Assembly (NCBI GenBank): GCA_949358305.1
Contig: OX442314.1
Location: 12,767,060-12,831,059 of the forward strand
Direction of reading: 5' to 3'
DNA: 64,000 bases
DNA from: Strigamia acuminata
Taxonomy: Eukaryota; Arthropoda; Chilopoda; Geophilomorpha; Linotaeniidae
Shown here: in pieces, positions 1 to 9,708 of the stretch
How the letters are laid out: every line of letters starts with the position of its first letter
How positions within the stretch are numbered: position 1 is the first letter of the stretch
Notes under the pieces: model-generated
Seen by the model: only the letters and a program-made list of their open reading frames with translations
Database searches by the model: none
What the model was told of the DNA's origin: nothing
Translations under genes and position numbers: made by a program

Positions 1-2901
1 ACTCATTTTGTGTGCCAACACAGCACCTAAGCCATATGGCGAAGCATCGCAGATTAGCAACAAAGGCTTCTGTAAATCATAATACGTGAGGACTTCCGGC
101 GACGCCAAGATCTTTTTTAGTTGTTGAAAGGCGGCCTGCTGCGTGGGACCCCACACCCACTCCGCTTCCCTCTGCAGAAGAGCGTAGAGGGGAGCGGATA
201 GGTGCGCCATCCTCGGGACATATGAAGCATAATATACCACCATGCCAAGAAAGGACTTGAGTGTCGTGACGGTCGTTGGGGCTGGACAGTCCAAGACTGC
301 CTGCACCTTAGACATTGCAGGAGCTATGCCATGTTGTGTTAATGAATGGCCCAGGTACTGAACACTAGTCCTAACCAACTGACACTTGTCACGTGAGACC
401 CTCAAGCCCTTGTTGGCAAGTCGATCGAAAACTAAAACCATGGTGTAAAAATGTGATTCAAGGGTCGGGGTTGCAATTAATATGTCGTCCTGATATACTA
501 GAACACCGGGCAGACCACGAAATATGCCGTCCACGATGCGTTGGAAAATGCCGGAGGAGGGCGCAGTGCCAAATGGCAAACGTGTAACGGCCATGAGACC
601 CCTATGAGTATTGACCGCCACTAATAAAGATGATCGGGCGGTCAAAGGGATCTGCTGATACGCCTGCCTCAGGTCCAAGAGCGTGAAGTACATCGCATTG
701 GCCAGCCCGGCAAGGAGGTCGGCAACCAATGGTAGAGGGTAGGGGTCAGGGAGAATGAACCGATTGACAGTTGCTCTGTAATCTCCACACAACCGCAAAC
801 CCCCATTGGCCTTGGTGACAACGACCAATGGGGTGGCCCACTCAGAATATTGGATGGGCCGAAAAACCCCCTGGCTAATCAACTGGTCAATAGCCACATC
901 TACCAAGGGTCGCTTCGCATGCGGAATGGGTCGTGGGCGAAAGAACACTGGGCGCGTGCCCGGTTGAACATGCAAATCAACGGGAGGCCCCGTGTAAGTC
1001 CCAATGCCGGGCTGGAAAACAATTGCATAGTTCTTATGAATGTACCTCACAATTGACTCGGGGGATTGAGGCGGCGGAGGCAAATCCAAGTTGGATGTTT
1101 GAAAAATGTTGGCATGATCAAAGTGCGGTGAAGTGCTGAAACTGTGATTCGAAGGCGAGGTTAAATGAAGTGAGGTTGACAATGAAACCTCGCCCTCGTT
1201 ATGAATTAGTGAATTAATGCACAATGCCTCGTCCACGGCATACGCCAAACCCGGGATTAACCCAAAACGTGCGATAGAGTCGCGTCCCATAATTGGTGGA
1301 CCAGGGCTCCGAGTGACCACCACGGGCATCCGGTGAGTGGTGGCATGGACGGTGACCGAAACCAAAACTACACCCAATAACTCAATCAACGCATGAGGGT
1401 AGGCAAATAAATTAATGGCGGCAGGGTACCGCCTTACCACCTGACCAGACTGTTGTTCAATGGCGGTCAAGACATCGGATCCCACGACGGTGTACTCGGA
1501 GCCTGTGTCCAACTGAAAATGAACAAAAACATGGTTAATATGAGCCTCAACCATGATGGGTGGGAGCAGACACTTATCGCTCTTGAGATAGTATAGTGGG
1601 TAATCCATGCTTAAATTCGATTCATTAACAAACCCTTGATTGGCATTGGCATTATTCATGTGAGATGAAGGTGAAAGGTTTAATGGCTGCATATTGGGTT
1701 GTTGACCGCCAAGAATGCCAGAGACTGGTGTAGGCACAGCAGCTTGACCACCGGGTGGATGATAAGAGTCGGGTGGAACGTTGGCTGTCCATTGGTAATC
1801 CGACATTGGCTGTGTGGCCACAAAGTTCATCGGAGAGGTCGACTGACGAAAACGAGGAGAGGGTCGCTGAGAAAAGGTCCCCGCTGGTTGGGGAGAGGAT
1901 GACCCCGGGCCAAATTGGGTGGCTCGAAGAACATTCTGAGGCGAAGGTTGACCGTTCCTACATACAGCGGCGATGTGTCCTGTGCGACCACATGTGCGAC
2001 AGACAGCAGCCTGGAAAGGGCAGACTGCTCGGGAGTGGGCTTGGCCGCAACCGTTGCACATAAACCTTGAACCCGAAGATGAGCCAACGTTAAACCTCTG
2101 GAAAGATTGACCAGACTGTCCAAGTCTCCCCGGTGGTCTTGCTACTTGCGCGGTCAGAGTGGCGCCTGGCATACGAGCGCCGTCCCATGGTCCCCGCTGT
2201 TGGGATCTGCCAGCAGATTTGGCAAAAGGCAACCTGGGCTTAGGGGAGAATCGGTTAGAAGATGTACCGCTCTGCAGCTGGAAAAGAGCCGCTTGGGGGG
2301 CTTGGATGGTGGAAATCTGCTGCATGGGCATTACGGTGGAGGACCTATAGATGGCGTTGCCCTGGGTGGCGGCTTGAAAGCCGATGGCCATAGATGAGGC
2401 TTTGTCTAGAGTAAGATTCTCCTCCCCAAGCAACTTCTGCCGCAGTGGTTCAATTCCAACTCCCCTGATGAGTTGGTCAAGCACAAGTTGCTCTATTTGC
2501 TCGGTCGTGGTCGCTCCCGTCCGTTCTGCGAGACCCCGGAGAGCAGCGATGTAGTTGGACATGGTCTCCTCCGGGGCACGCAGACGTGAGCCCAACAAAT
2601 GCCGCTGGACAACCGGGCGAGGTGCGGGGGTGAAGTGCTCCTCAAGTTTCGTAGTGATGTCCACAAAGGTTTGTTTATTCAACTTCTTGGGGGCAAACAG
2701 ATTGTGGGCCAGTTGATACGTGGCAGGGCCCACGACAGACAAGAGAAACGCACGCTTTTTGTCGGCTGGAATGGCATTCAGAGTCACCAACTCCTCAAAG
2801 TGCTCGAGATATAACGACCAGTCCTCAGCAGTGGAACCCAAAAAAGGGACTGGAGTGCCTAAGAGCGCAGGTGGAATGGCAGATGCAGGTGGATCGGCCA
2901 T
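1..2901 (-). CDS. Ty3/gypsy gag-pol polyprotein (partial, 3' end outside window)
   Basis: A single minus-strand frame of 967 codons starts at ATG 2901 (MADPPASAIP) and is open to base 1. In order it shows a retrotransposon gag capsid region (about residues 1-230), two CCHC-like zinc knuckles near 305-340 (CNGCGQAHSRAVC and CRTCGRTGHIAAVC), and an aspartic protease core with DTGSEYTVVG. The reverse transcriptase follows, with WATPLVVVTKANGG, RLCGDYRATVNR, the LPFGTAPSSG block and a YQDD catalytic box. The start of RNase H is visible (CDASPYGLGAVL). Gag and pol are fused in one frame, so no frameshift is needed. The YQDD box is unusual, because Y/F-L/V/M-DD is more common in this group. It probably acts in the cytoplasm, packaging and copying the element's RNA. 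The order PR-RT-RH and the RT motifs support Ty3/gypsy (Metaviridae-like) rather than BEL or copia. Confidence 0.93.
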   Translation of the reverse strand, partial: MADPPASAIPPALLGTPVPFLGSTAEDWSLYLEHFEELVTLNAIPADKKRAFLLSVVGPATYQLAHNLFAPKKLNKQTFVDITTKLEEHFTPAPRPVVQRHLLGSRLRAPEETMSNYIAALRGLAERTGATTTEQIEQLVLDQLIRGVGIEPLRQKLLGEENLTLDKASSMAIGFQAATQGNAIYRSSTVMPMQQISTIQAPQAALFQLQSGTSSNRFSPKPRLPFAKSAGRSQQRGPWDGARMPGATLTAQVARPPGRLGQSGQSFQRFNVGSSSGSRFMCNGCGQAHSRAVCPFQAAVCRTCGRTGHIAAVCRNGQPSPQNVLRATQFGPGSSSPQPAGTFSQRPSPRFRQSTSPMNFVATQPMSDYQWTANVPPDSYHPPGGQAAVPTPVSGILGGQQPNMQPLNLSPSSHMNNANANQGFVNESNLSMDYPLYYLKSDKCLLPPIMVEAHINHVFVHFQLDTGSEYTVVGSDVLTAIEQQSGQVVRRYPAAINLFAYPHALIELLGVVLVSVTVHATTHRMPVVVTRSPGPPIMGRDSIARFGLIPGLAYAVDEALCINSLIHNEGEVSLSTSLHLTSPSNHSFSTSPHFDHANIFQTSNLDLPPPPQSPESIVRYIHKNYAIVFQPGIGTYTGPPVDLHVQPGTRPVFFRPRPIPHAKRPLVDVAIDQLISQGVFRPIQYSEWATPLVVVTKANGGLRLCGDYRATVNRFILPDPYPLPLVADLLAGLANAMYFTLLDLRQAYQQIPLTARSSLLVAVNTHRGLMAVTRLPFGTAPSSGIFQRIVDGIFRGLPGVLVYQDDILIATPTLESHFYTMVLVFDRLANKGLRVSRDKCQLVRTSVQYLGHSLTQHGIAPAMSKVQAVLDCPAPTTVTTLKSFLGMVVYYASYVPRMAHLSAPLYALLQREAEWVWGPTQQAAFQQLKKILASPEVLTYYDLQKPLLLICDASPYGLGAVLAHKMS

Positions 2902-3719
2902 TGGTGGTAATAAGACTGGAAGAATTAATTCTTTGTTGTCCACTAAATCTGCAAGCATACGTTATTGTATTTCACACTGCATGAATGCAGGATAACGGTG
3001 GGTGCGACACGCCGAGCAAAAGGTTGGCCTAACCGACGCACGCTGGAACGACGCACGCGTAGTCAACGCACACTTGATCAATGCACTGTTGATCGACGCA
3101 CCTGGCATCGCAAATCGTGTCGGCATGCAACATTGTGTTGATTTGACACACACGTGGTAGGCGCTTATCGTTCGTGTCATGTCCAAACCAACCATATGAA
3201 GGAAAAGTTCACAAAAACTGTACTTAAATTGCTAAGCAAAATGTCTTATCTGGATTTAGAAGAACGAGAATGTCCAAGGAGTAGTCTGGATCAAGCAAAG
3301 CCTTGCGAAACATTTGCCCTCATGTGGCATGAGTTCTGCACTCGAATCCGTATGTCTGCCGTTCGTCCAACGTTCGAAAACGCACAGTCGACGTCCGTCC
3401 GGGGCTCGAAAACGTCTGGCCGACGCTCGTTCGGCATTCGAAAATGTATGGTCGATGCTCCACACGAACACGGCTGTGCACTCGTAAAAATTTCGCAATT
3501 ACTTGTTCCAGTGATGTGTCCTTGTTATCCATTTGATGCGGCTTGTTGCATGTCATTACTTGTTAATCCAGTTGATGAAGTGATTCAGAAGATGTAACCA
3601 CAGTCGAACACATATTAAAAGATTCAAACATAAACTTGAAATTCGATTTAAGACAACGCGGAAATTTCTTATCTGTAAGTTTTGTCCGTTTCAAAACATT
3701 GTAAAATGAAGATCTAAAT
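2902..3719 (-). other. Leader (5' untranslated region) of the Ty3/gypsy element
   Basis: This stretch lies between the primer-binding site and the gag start and has no convincing long reading frame. Two zones of short degenerate repeats are visible. One is at about 3010-3110, built on CGACGCAC and TTGATC words. The other is at about 3360-3460, built on CGTTCGAAAA and TTCGNNCTCGAAAA words. Their role is unknown; packaging or dimerisation signals would be possible in this position. Confidence 0.55.
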
Positions 3720-3736
3720 CACTGTTCACGACGCCA
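3720..3736 (-). other. Primer-binding site of the Ty3/gypsy element
   Basis: Read on the minus strand, TGGCGTCGTGAACAGTG begins one base inside the LTR edge. An initial TGG complements the universal tRNA 3' CCA, as expected for a tRNA-primed retroelement. The tRNA identity is not assigned. Confidence 0.6.
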
Positions 3737-3737
3737 A

Positions 3738-4002
3738 TGTGAAGTATTGCATATCACATTACACTTGGGATTTAAGTATAACATTCTAACTTGTGGCTTA
3801 ATGAAGCCCAAGCGGAAACAAGGTTACTCGAACGAATTTTGAGTCAAGACTGATTTATTGTGTCTAGAATATGTGTCGTCAAGTTTGTGTTGCTAGGTTG
3901 AACCCTAGCAACTCAAGAATCAAAGTATTGTTTTAATTAGAGTAACAATTGGTATACTAAATAATTGAGATTCAAAATCGAGACATAACTGAATACATAA
4001 CA
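3738..4002 (-). repeat. LTR of the Ty3/gypsy element (5' LTR)
   Basis: The segment runs TG...CA, abuts a primer-binding site on one side and host repeat on the other, and is about 265 bp long. The right edge is placed by comparison with empty copies of the flanking sequence. The second LTR is outside the window, so length and edges are approximate by a few bases. Confidence 0.65.
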
Positions 4003-4079
4003 ACACCTTTGAGTGTAAACTTACTCATAAAGGCGTAAATTTGAAAGAATGTAAGTTTTTTTGTCCACAACTGTACTAC

Positions 4080-4096
4080 AACGTTTGGCAAACGTT
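4080..4096 (+). promoter_or_regulatory. Conserved 17-bp palindrome upstream of LRR gene
   Basis: AACGTTTGGCAAACGTT has two 8-bp arms around one central base and ends 97 bp before the ATG. Close relatives lie at 6190-6206, 9709-9725, 17017-17033 and 50447-50463, each upstream of another LRR copy. A dimeric transcription-factor site is the simplest reading, but no binding factor can be named. Confidence 0.5.
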
Positions 4097-4123
4097 TATC
4101 AATTTTCACGTCTACTGGTTCTA

Positions 4124-4145
4124 TTTATATAAGCGATGGTTCAGT
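4124..4145 (+). promoter_or_regulatory. TATA box and TCAGT initiator of the first LRR gene
   Basis: TTTATATAAG at 4124-4133 is followed about 15 bp later by TTCAGTTT, an arthropod-type TCAGT initiator. The ATG follows about 50 bp further on. The same arrangement (TTTATNTAAGCG(A/G)TGGTTCA) recurs upstream of the copies at 9.7 and 23.5 kb. The TATA-to-initiator spacing is slightly short, so the exact start base is uncertain. Confidence 0.45.
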
Positions 4146-4192
4146 TTCAATTTCACTAAACTGTAGCTGTTCTACTGACCTGATATCACGAC

Positions 4193-5515
4193 ATGCCTAA
4201 TAAGAAATCGGCATCGAGTTTGAAAGAATTGTGTTTGCAATCAATCTTTGCACATTACCACGAGATACGACATCATCTTATTCATTTTCCCATCGTATTG
4301 GTTAATAAGATATATCAACACTTTGTTGAATTTCAGGTTCAAAGATTCGGAATGTTTGCTATACTTCATAAAAGAAAACAGTTTCGTTTGCATTCGGATG
4401 ATTTTATTCGCCCAGGCACGAGATTGTTACGCTGTTTGGACCGGTTTTACGATCTGCCTACGAACAAACTAGTAGATAAAATAATCCTCGTTTGTAAAAA
4501 CCTGGCTGATCTAGACTTATCAGGCTACCCGATTCCACCCGAATTTGTAATTACATTGGTACAACATTTACCCAGCATTCGACGTCTTAACTTGGAAAGA
4601 GTCAATGGCATCACGGACTTGATTTTAGCCAAGATGTATACGAGAAACGTGCAAATTGAATATTTAAACATTCGCGCTACCAAAGTTACAGTAAATGGAT
4701 GTTTACAACTCGTAAAAAATCTGCCACTTCTAAAAGAATTAAATGTTGATCACCAGATGTGGGGAGAATTATTTCAACTCCTAAAACAAGATTTTTATCG
4801 CAGCAAACATACATATTCTCTCGAAAGTGTAGGTTTAGATGAGTGGACAGTTGACGATCCCAGCGTAGTCCCACAAATGTTTCCAAATTTACGTAAAATT
4901 GATATTGCGATAATTCAACCCGGGAAGCATTTCGATGTTATAGTTGCATCGATACTATGCAAAACAATGGGAAAAATAACTATGCTAAGATTGTACAATA
5001 TTAGTCAAATCAATATTTGGCAAATTGGCTTTTACTGCCCAATGTTGGAAAGTTTACAATTGAATAATTGTTCCATCAGCGCCGATACAACTAATTGTGA
5101 CAATTTAGAACACGTCAACAATCATCAGCCATTCAGAAATCTACGTACACTACAAATTCTTGAACGACAGATGAATCAACCAGATGTACTAACCATAACC
5201 AAACATATTTTGCAAATGTTGTTGGTAAATTCCATCAATTTAAAGAGCCTACGTGTTAGTAGAATTCAACCTTTTTCGGATAGCTTCATTACAGAGCTCA
5301 TCGAATTAAATTTACTGCAAAATCTCAGTGAGCTTTTCATTACCGAGTGTCACTCGATTAGTTCTGAAACAGTTTTAAAATTGCTTGCTACGAAAAATCC
5401 CCTAAATGTTTTCTATATTATTCATTGCCGTAATATCGACAAACCAGCTTGTGACATAATTAGAAATTATGTTCAAAGTCAGAATTTGGATCTTGAGCTT
5501 ACGATGGGTGTGTGA
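4193..5515 (+). CDS. VHL-box leucine-rich-repeat protein, ZYG11/PRAME-like (copy 1)
   Basis: A 440-residue protein encoded in one exon, starting at ATG 4193 (MPNKKSASS). Residues 9-18 (SLKELCLQSI) fit the BC-box consensus S-L-x-x-x-C-x-x-x-I. Residues 32-40 (FPIVLVNKI) fit the Cul2-box (hydrophobic-P-x-x-hydrophobic-x-x-x-hydrophobic). Leucine-rich repeats run from about residue 85 to the end, e.g. LADLDLSG, SIRRLNLE, NLRTLQIL and NLKSLRV. Known ZYG11, ZER1 and PRAME proteins use this head to join Cullin 2-Elongin B/C ubiquitin ligases and LRRs to bind substrate. That role is inferred here. Unlike ZYG11 there is no ARM-repeat half. A TATA box and the shared palindrome lie upstream, and AATAAA lies at 5559-5564. 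The frame is intact. Confidence 0.75.
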   Translation: MPNKKSASSLKELCLQSIFAHYHEIRHHLIHFPIVLVNKIYQHFVEFQVQRFGMFAILHKRKQFRLHSDDFIRPGTRLLRCLDRFYDLPTNKLVDKIILVCKNLADLDLSGYPIPPEFVITLVQHLPSIRRLNLERVNGITDLILAKMYTRNVQIEYLNIRATKVTVNGCLQLVKNLPLLKELNVDHQMWGELFQLLKQDFYRSKHTYSLESVGLDEWTVDDPSVVPQMFPNLRKIDIAIIQPGKHFDVIVASILCKTMGKITMLRLYNISQINIWQIGFYCPMLESLQLNNCSISADTTNCDNLEHVNNHQPFRNLRTLQILERQMNQPDVLTITKHILQMLLVNSINLKSLRVSRIQPFSDSFITELIELNLLQNLSELFITECHSISSETVLKLLATKNPLNVFYIIHCRNIDKPACDIIRNYVQSQNLDLELTMGV

Positions 5516-5811
5516 ATTACCTCTTAAAGCAATTACCGGTACTATAATATCCAAAAGAATAAATAAAGTAAATTTATCTCGTTTAGATCAATTAAGCAAA
5601 CTTTAAGAATTTATTTCATTTTTCACAAGTGTTACTAATTCTGCATTGTTTTATCACATCTTCTTTCAAACAATTGAACAGGGGTCCATAAAATCTCTCG
5701 ATAATTTGAAAACTTTATTAAAATTACTAAAAAATAATCAGATATTTTTGAAACTTGTACATAACATAACATAACGTAACGTATTTACCGCTTTCATCTG
5801 TGTAACCTACG
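5516..5811. other. LRR 3' flank with shared duplicated sequence
   Basis: This segment holds the polyadenylation signal of copy 1 (AATAAA at 5559) and a roughly 110-bp tract that recurs downstream of the copies ending at 10110 and 24849. That shows the duplication unit includes the 3' flank. No gene is seen. Confidence 0.6.
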
Positions 5812-6160
5812 TCAACAATGTGTTGATAGATATTATTAACCAATACGATTGGAAAATTAGTAAGATCGCGGCTTATTTCGTTGTAATGGTTGATCTGAGT
5901 AAAGATGATTAAAATCAAGACAGTCAAGATGGTCAAGAATAAAAATATAAAGAATCAAGATCTTGATCTGTATTTTTATCTGTATCCAACTCGCGTAGGC
6001 TCGATACATTTAAGCACAGATTCACTGAACTGTAATCATTCCACTGACCATCTGGTATCACAACACGCCCAAAGTAACACCTACACGCAAGGTCCTGGCA
6101 CCAGTAGAAGAGATTTTTTAGATCAAGGGGCATCCAACTAAAATTCGAACACTCCAATCA
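5812..6160 (-). pseudogene. LRR family 5' fragment, minus strand
   Basis: On the minus strand this encodes HYNEISRDLTNFPIVLVNN, the Cul2-box region, and then stops matching the family within about 10 residues. The same sequence, continuing much further, forms the head of the pseudogene at 15992-16835. The 350 bp upstream of it (to about 6160) also match 16640-17000. The pair is thus one duplicated divergent module: a minus-strand LRR head back-to-back with a plus-strand LRR gene. Confidence 0.6.
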
Positions 6161-6189
6161 AATTTTTTAAATTTATTACGGTACATTAC

Positions 6190-6206
6190 AACGTTTGCTA
6201 AACGTT
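6190..6206 (+). promoter_or_regulatory. Conserved palindrome upstream of LRR copy 2
   Basis: AACGTTTGCTAAACGTT, with 7-bp arms, ends 76 bp before the ATG at 6282. It is the same element as at 4080-4096. Confidence 0.45.
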
Positions 6207-6281
6207 ACAAATTGTCACGTATATACGGTAGTTTGCCTTCATTTAAACTATGGTTCACTGAGCTGTAACCATTCCCACGAC

Positions 6282-7598
6282 ATGCCGTTTAAGAAATCCG
6301 CATCGAGTTTGGAAGAATTGTGTTTGAAATCAATCTTAGCACATTACCACGAGATACGCCATGATCTTATTCATTTTCCTATCGTATTGGTTAACAATAT
6401 ACACCAACACTTTGTTGAAAGTACGGTAGAAAGAAGCGGAGCGTGGGATACATCTCATAAAGGAAAAAATTATCGTTTGCATTCGGATGATTTTATTCGT
6501 CCAGGCACAAGATCGTTAAGCTGTTTGTACTGGTTTTACGATCTGCCTGCGCACAAACTTGTAGATAAAATAACCCGCGTTTGTAAAAACCTGTCAGATG
6601 TAGACTTATCAGGTAATGCGATTCCACCCAAATTTGTAATTACATTAGTACAACATTTACCCAGCATTCGACGTCTTCACTTGGGTCCAACCACTGGGAT
6701 CACAGATTTGATTTCAGCCAAGATGTTTACGAGAAACGTGAAAATTGAATATTTAAACATTTGCGCTACCGACGTTACAGTAAATGGATGTTTACAACTC
6801 GTAAAAAATCTGCCACTTCTAAAAAAAATAATTGTTGATCACCAGATGTGGGGAAAATTATTTCGACTCCTAAAACAAGATTTTTATCGCAGCAAAAAGT
6901 TGAATACATATTCTCTCGAAAGTTTAAGTTTCGATGATTGGACAGGGGACGATCTCAGCATAGTTCCACAAATGTTTCCTAATTTACGCAAGATTACCTT
7001 TTATCCAAGCTTCTACATAAACTATTTAAATGTTGCATCAATACTATGCAAAACAATGGAAAGAATAACTAAGCTAGGATTGGACCAAATTATTCTGATC
7101 AATATTCGGCAAATTGGCTTTTACTGCCCAATGTTGGAACGTTTAGAAATGACTAATTGTTCCATGAGCGCTGAAACAACTAATTATGTCAATTTAGAAC
7201 ACGTCAACAATCATCAGCTATTTAAAAATCTACGTATACTAAAAATTCATGAGCGACGAATGAATTCTCAACAAGATGTTCTAACTGAACAACATTTGCA
7301 AATGTTGTTCGTAAATTCCGTCAATTTAAAGAGCCTTAGTGTTAGTAGATGTCAACCTTTTTCGGATAGCTTCATTACAGAGCTCATCGATTTAAATTTA
7401 CTGCAAAATCTCATGGATATTACCATTTACGAGTGTCATTCAATTAGTTCTGCAATAGTTTTAAGATTGCTTGCTGCGAAAAATCCTCTCAATGTTTTCT
7501 ATATTGTTCATTGCCGTAATATCAACACACGAGCTCGTGCCATAATTACACATTATGTTCAAAGTCAGAATTTAGATGTCAAACTTAATTTGTTATAG
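6282..7598 (+). CDS. VHL-box leucine-rich-repeat protein (copy 2)
   Basis: An intact single-exon copy of about 438 residues. I chose ATG 6282 (MPFKKSASS) because it aligns with the start of the other family members. An in-frame upstream start at 6195 would add about 29 residues from the promoter region. BC-box SLEELCLKSI and Cul2-box FPIVLVNNI are both present, followed by the same LRR ladder as copy 1. Divergence from copy 1 is spread across the LRR surface, for example in the segments after LSDVDLSG and around KITFYPSF, while the N-terminal docking box and the RPGTRSL segment are nearly fixed. The likely role is a Cullin 2-Elongin B/C substrate receptor, inferred from the docking box. The promoter belongs to the second type (no TATA, TTCACTGAGCTG near the start). 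Confidence 0.74.
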   Translation: MPFKKSASSLEELCLKSILAHYHEIRHDLIHFPIVLVNNIHQHFVESTVERSGAWDTSHKGKNYRLHSDDFIRPGTRSLSCLYWFYDLPAHKLVDKITRVCKNLSDVDLSGNAIPPKFVITLVQHLPSIRRLHLGPTTGITDLISAKMFTRNVKIEYLNICATDVTVNGCLQLVKNLPLLKKIIVDHQMWGKLFRLLKQDFYRSKKLNTYSLESLSFDDWTGDDLSIVPQMFPNLRKITFYPSFYINYLNVASILCKTMERITKLGLDQIILINIRQIGFYCPMLERLEMTNCSMSAETTNYVNLEHVNNHQLFKNLRILKIHERRMNSQQDVLTEQHLQMLFVNSVNLKSLSVSRCQPFSDSFITELIDLNLLQNLMDITIYECHSISSAIVLRLLAAKNPLNVFYIVHCRNINTRARAIITHYVQSQNLDVKLNLL

Positions 7599-7969
7599 TG
7601 CAGAATTCTAGACATTTCGAAAAATTTATTAAAATTAAAATTACTCTTTGTCTTAATTGATCTCCAAAATAAGAAACATAACAAGAATAAAAACTTTAAT
7701 AATAGCTTATTAATACGCAAAAAAAATTTATTTGTTTCCAGTGGAAACTTTCCACCTAACGTTAACTTGTAAAAAAAAATTAAAATTGTCCAAAGACTTT
7801 GTGAACATTTAAACTATCACAATATTGAATTAATTTTTAAAAAAATTAAAACATCAATTAAAAAAGTTAAATTTTGGATGGCAAAAATACAACCCAGGTG
7901 CAGAAAAAGGTTATTACTAATTAGACTTGTCATTTAAAGCTAAAGAACTAAGCTAAAAAAAATAACCAT
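7599..7969. other. LRR 3' flank, shared with other copies
   Basis: An AT-rich tract with GTCTTAATTGATCTCCAAAAT and CCACCTAANGTTAACTTGTA words that recur after the copies near 10.4, 25.4, 49.6 and 51.9 kb. There is no open frame. It marks the 3' part of the duplicated unit. Confidence 0.6.
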
Positions 7970-8475
7970 CTCCTAAAACAAGATTTTTATCGCAGAAAAA
8001 TGCCAAACCCATATTCGCTCGAAAGTTTTTATTTATTTGAGAATATATAGATGACAGTCACAGCATTGTAACACAAATGTTTCCGAATTTACGTCAAATT
8101 GATATTACAAAGATAAATCAACCCGGAAACAATTTTGGTGTTATTGTTGCATCGATACTGCACTTCATTTTCGAATGTTATTGTTAAATTCCATTAATTT
8201 AAAAACACTATCCTTTTATAATTGTCATCGTTTTTCCGATAGTTTGATCACTATGAGCTCATCGAATTGAATTTACTGCTAAATCTTAAGATGTTTTGTA
8301 TTGCTAACCAGTTAGTTCTGCAATAGTTTTAAAATTGTTAGCAATGAAAAATCCACTAAATAATTTGTATATTCGTAGGTGCCAAAATATTGACAAAACA
8401 GCTTGTGATATGATTGCTGATTATGTTCAAAGTGAGAATTTGGATATTAATCTTGATCTTCGACGTCACCATTAA
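7970..8475 (+). pseudogene. LRR family pseudogene with internal deletions
   Basis: The start matches mid-gene sequence (TCCTAAAACAAGATTTTTAT, LRR 'LLKQDFYR'). It then jumps across deleted blocks to the C-terminal part and ends at a family-type TAA at 8473-8475. Several stops and frame changes are present, and there is no N-terminal docking box. It is a dead remnant. Confidence 0.75.
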
Positions 8476-8689
8476 ATTACTACTACTCTTACGTAAGTTA
8501 TTTATCCTTTAAATTTTTTTTTTATTAAGACTGAAGGAATAAATTATTTCCATAACTTCAAGTCACTAAGTCCAAACAACAATTCCTGTCCATAATTCAG
8601 ATTAAGAAAAAATTATTAAATTATTATTAAATTAAAAATTATTCGAAAATTAAATAAAATATATTTTTAGTTAAATTACTTTTTCGCTC

Positions 8690-9490
8690 TAACCCAAAGT
8701 AAGAGCTGCAGCTCTTATTCAAAACGTGCATCCTGAGCTGCGGCTCTTAATCGAGGGCAGATCTTATTACAATTGTTATGTTGACCATATTTTGATTGGA
8801 ATTTCAATTTTTTTATTGAAATTTCACTTTATTTTTAAATTTTCTATCCAAATAACTTAACCGTTTCCTGTTTTGTTACAAAGGCGGCTCTTATTTCAAA
8901 CCACCTTTTTGAGGCGCGGCCACTATTCGAGGGCGGCTACAAAACGAGGGCGACTCTTAATCGAGAACATATGGTATTTGTATTTTTAGGTCTTCATCTA
9001 AAAGTAACTGAAAAATTTAATCCCAACCAACAACAAATTATGTTCAAAGTCGGAATTTGGATCTTGTTCTTGAACGGGACGTGATCTTATGGAAGACCTT
9101 GAAGAAGACGACGCAGATTGAAAAATCCACGTAAATCACAATTCAGTGACTAACAAATTCAAAAAATAAAATTGATGTGCATCGTTCATTAAATTACTTT
9201 TTCTTATCTATTTATTCTCAATATTATCTCAATACAACCGAAGGAATAAATTATTTCCATAACATCCGAGTCATTCAAACCTAATCAACCATTTCTGTAA
9301 TTTCCCCAGTTTGACTCCTTTATTCAGAATTACACCATTGAGGTGTAAATATTACACCTTTAGGCCTGTACACCTTTGAGCATAAACTTACTCATAAAGG
9401 TGTAAATTATTTCTCCTAAACAGTTACTTTACTTAGTATTTTCAAAAAATTTAAAGAAACGTTGTAGAAAAAATAAAAACAAAAATAGTA
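8690..9490. repeat. Segmental duplicate of 22520-23260
   Basis: Both copies carry the same succession: a short tract with GGCTCTTANTCGAG words, an LRR C-terminal scrap (9035-9125, 'FKVGIWILFLNGT' in the shifted frame), then a block with 'ACACCTTTGAG' and 'CTCATAAAGGTGTAAATT'. The GCGGCT...CGAGGGCGGCT words also occur near 47.68 kb, so part of this is an older dispersed repeat. No gene is seen. Confidence 0.6.
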
Positions 9491-9617
9491 GTGTAAATTG
9501 TATATATTTTAATTATGGCAGCAACATTTTGTACAAGTGCTTAACTGTTCTACGTTTTTTGTCTGGTCTATCTTTTAATACAGTTGTTAGGTCAAGACAA
9601 GAGACCGGGTCAAGATT

Positions 9618-9708
9618 GATACCATTGAATCTCAATGGATTTTTATGCTACTTGCTTGGTAAACTTAAAACAACTGAGTAATTTTTTTTTGTCCACAACT
9701 GTACTATA
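9618..9708 (+). mobile_element. Tc1/mariner-like MITE fragment
   Basis: The arm runs from CATTGAATCTCAATGG to GTCCACAACTGTA. Related arms lie at 23268-23362 (inverted), 27088-27165 and 44490-44910, and the terminal part alone at about 4051-4073. The TACAGT-start terminus next to an A/T run resembles Tc1-type inverted repeats. No transposase is encoded. Confidence 0.4.

Larger units (their letters stand above)
1..4002 (-). mobile_element. Ty3/gypsy LTR retrotransposon, 5' part (runs off left edge)
   Basis: The minus strand reads, in order: an LTR (3738-4002), a primer-binding site, an approximately 830-bp leader, and an open gag-pol frame that leaves the window at base 1. The right boundary is supported by other copies of the host repeat: the sequence resuming at 4003 (ACACC..., 'acacctttgag') matches unoccupied copies near 9371 and 23109. 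This predicts a 5-bp target duplication ACACC, whose partner lies outside the window. No stop interrupts the 967 codons visible, so the copy looks young. Integrase, the end of RNase H and the second LTR are not in view. Confidence 0.88.

Noticed and set aside
3154-3597. 147-codon plus-strand frame
   Set aside because: It is antisense to the leader of the Ty3/gypsy element and built on its short repeats.
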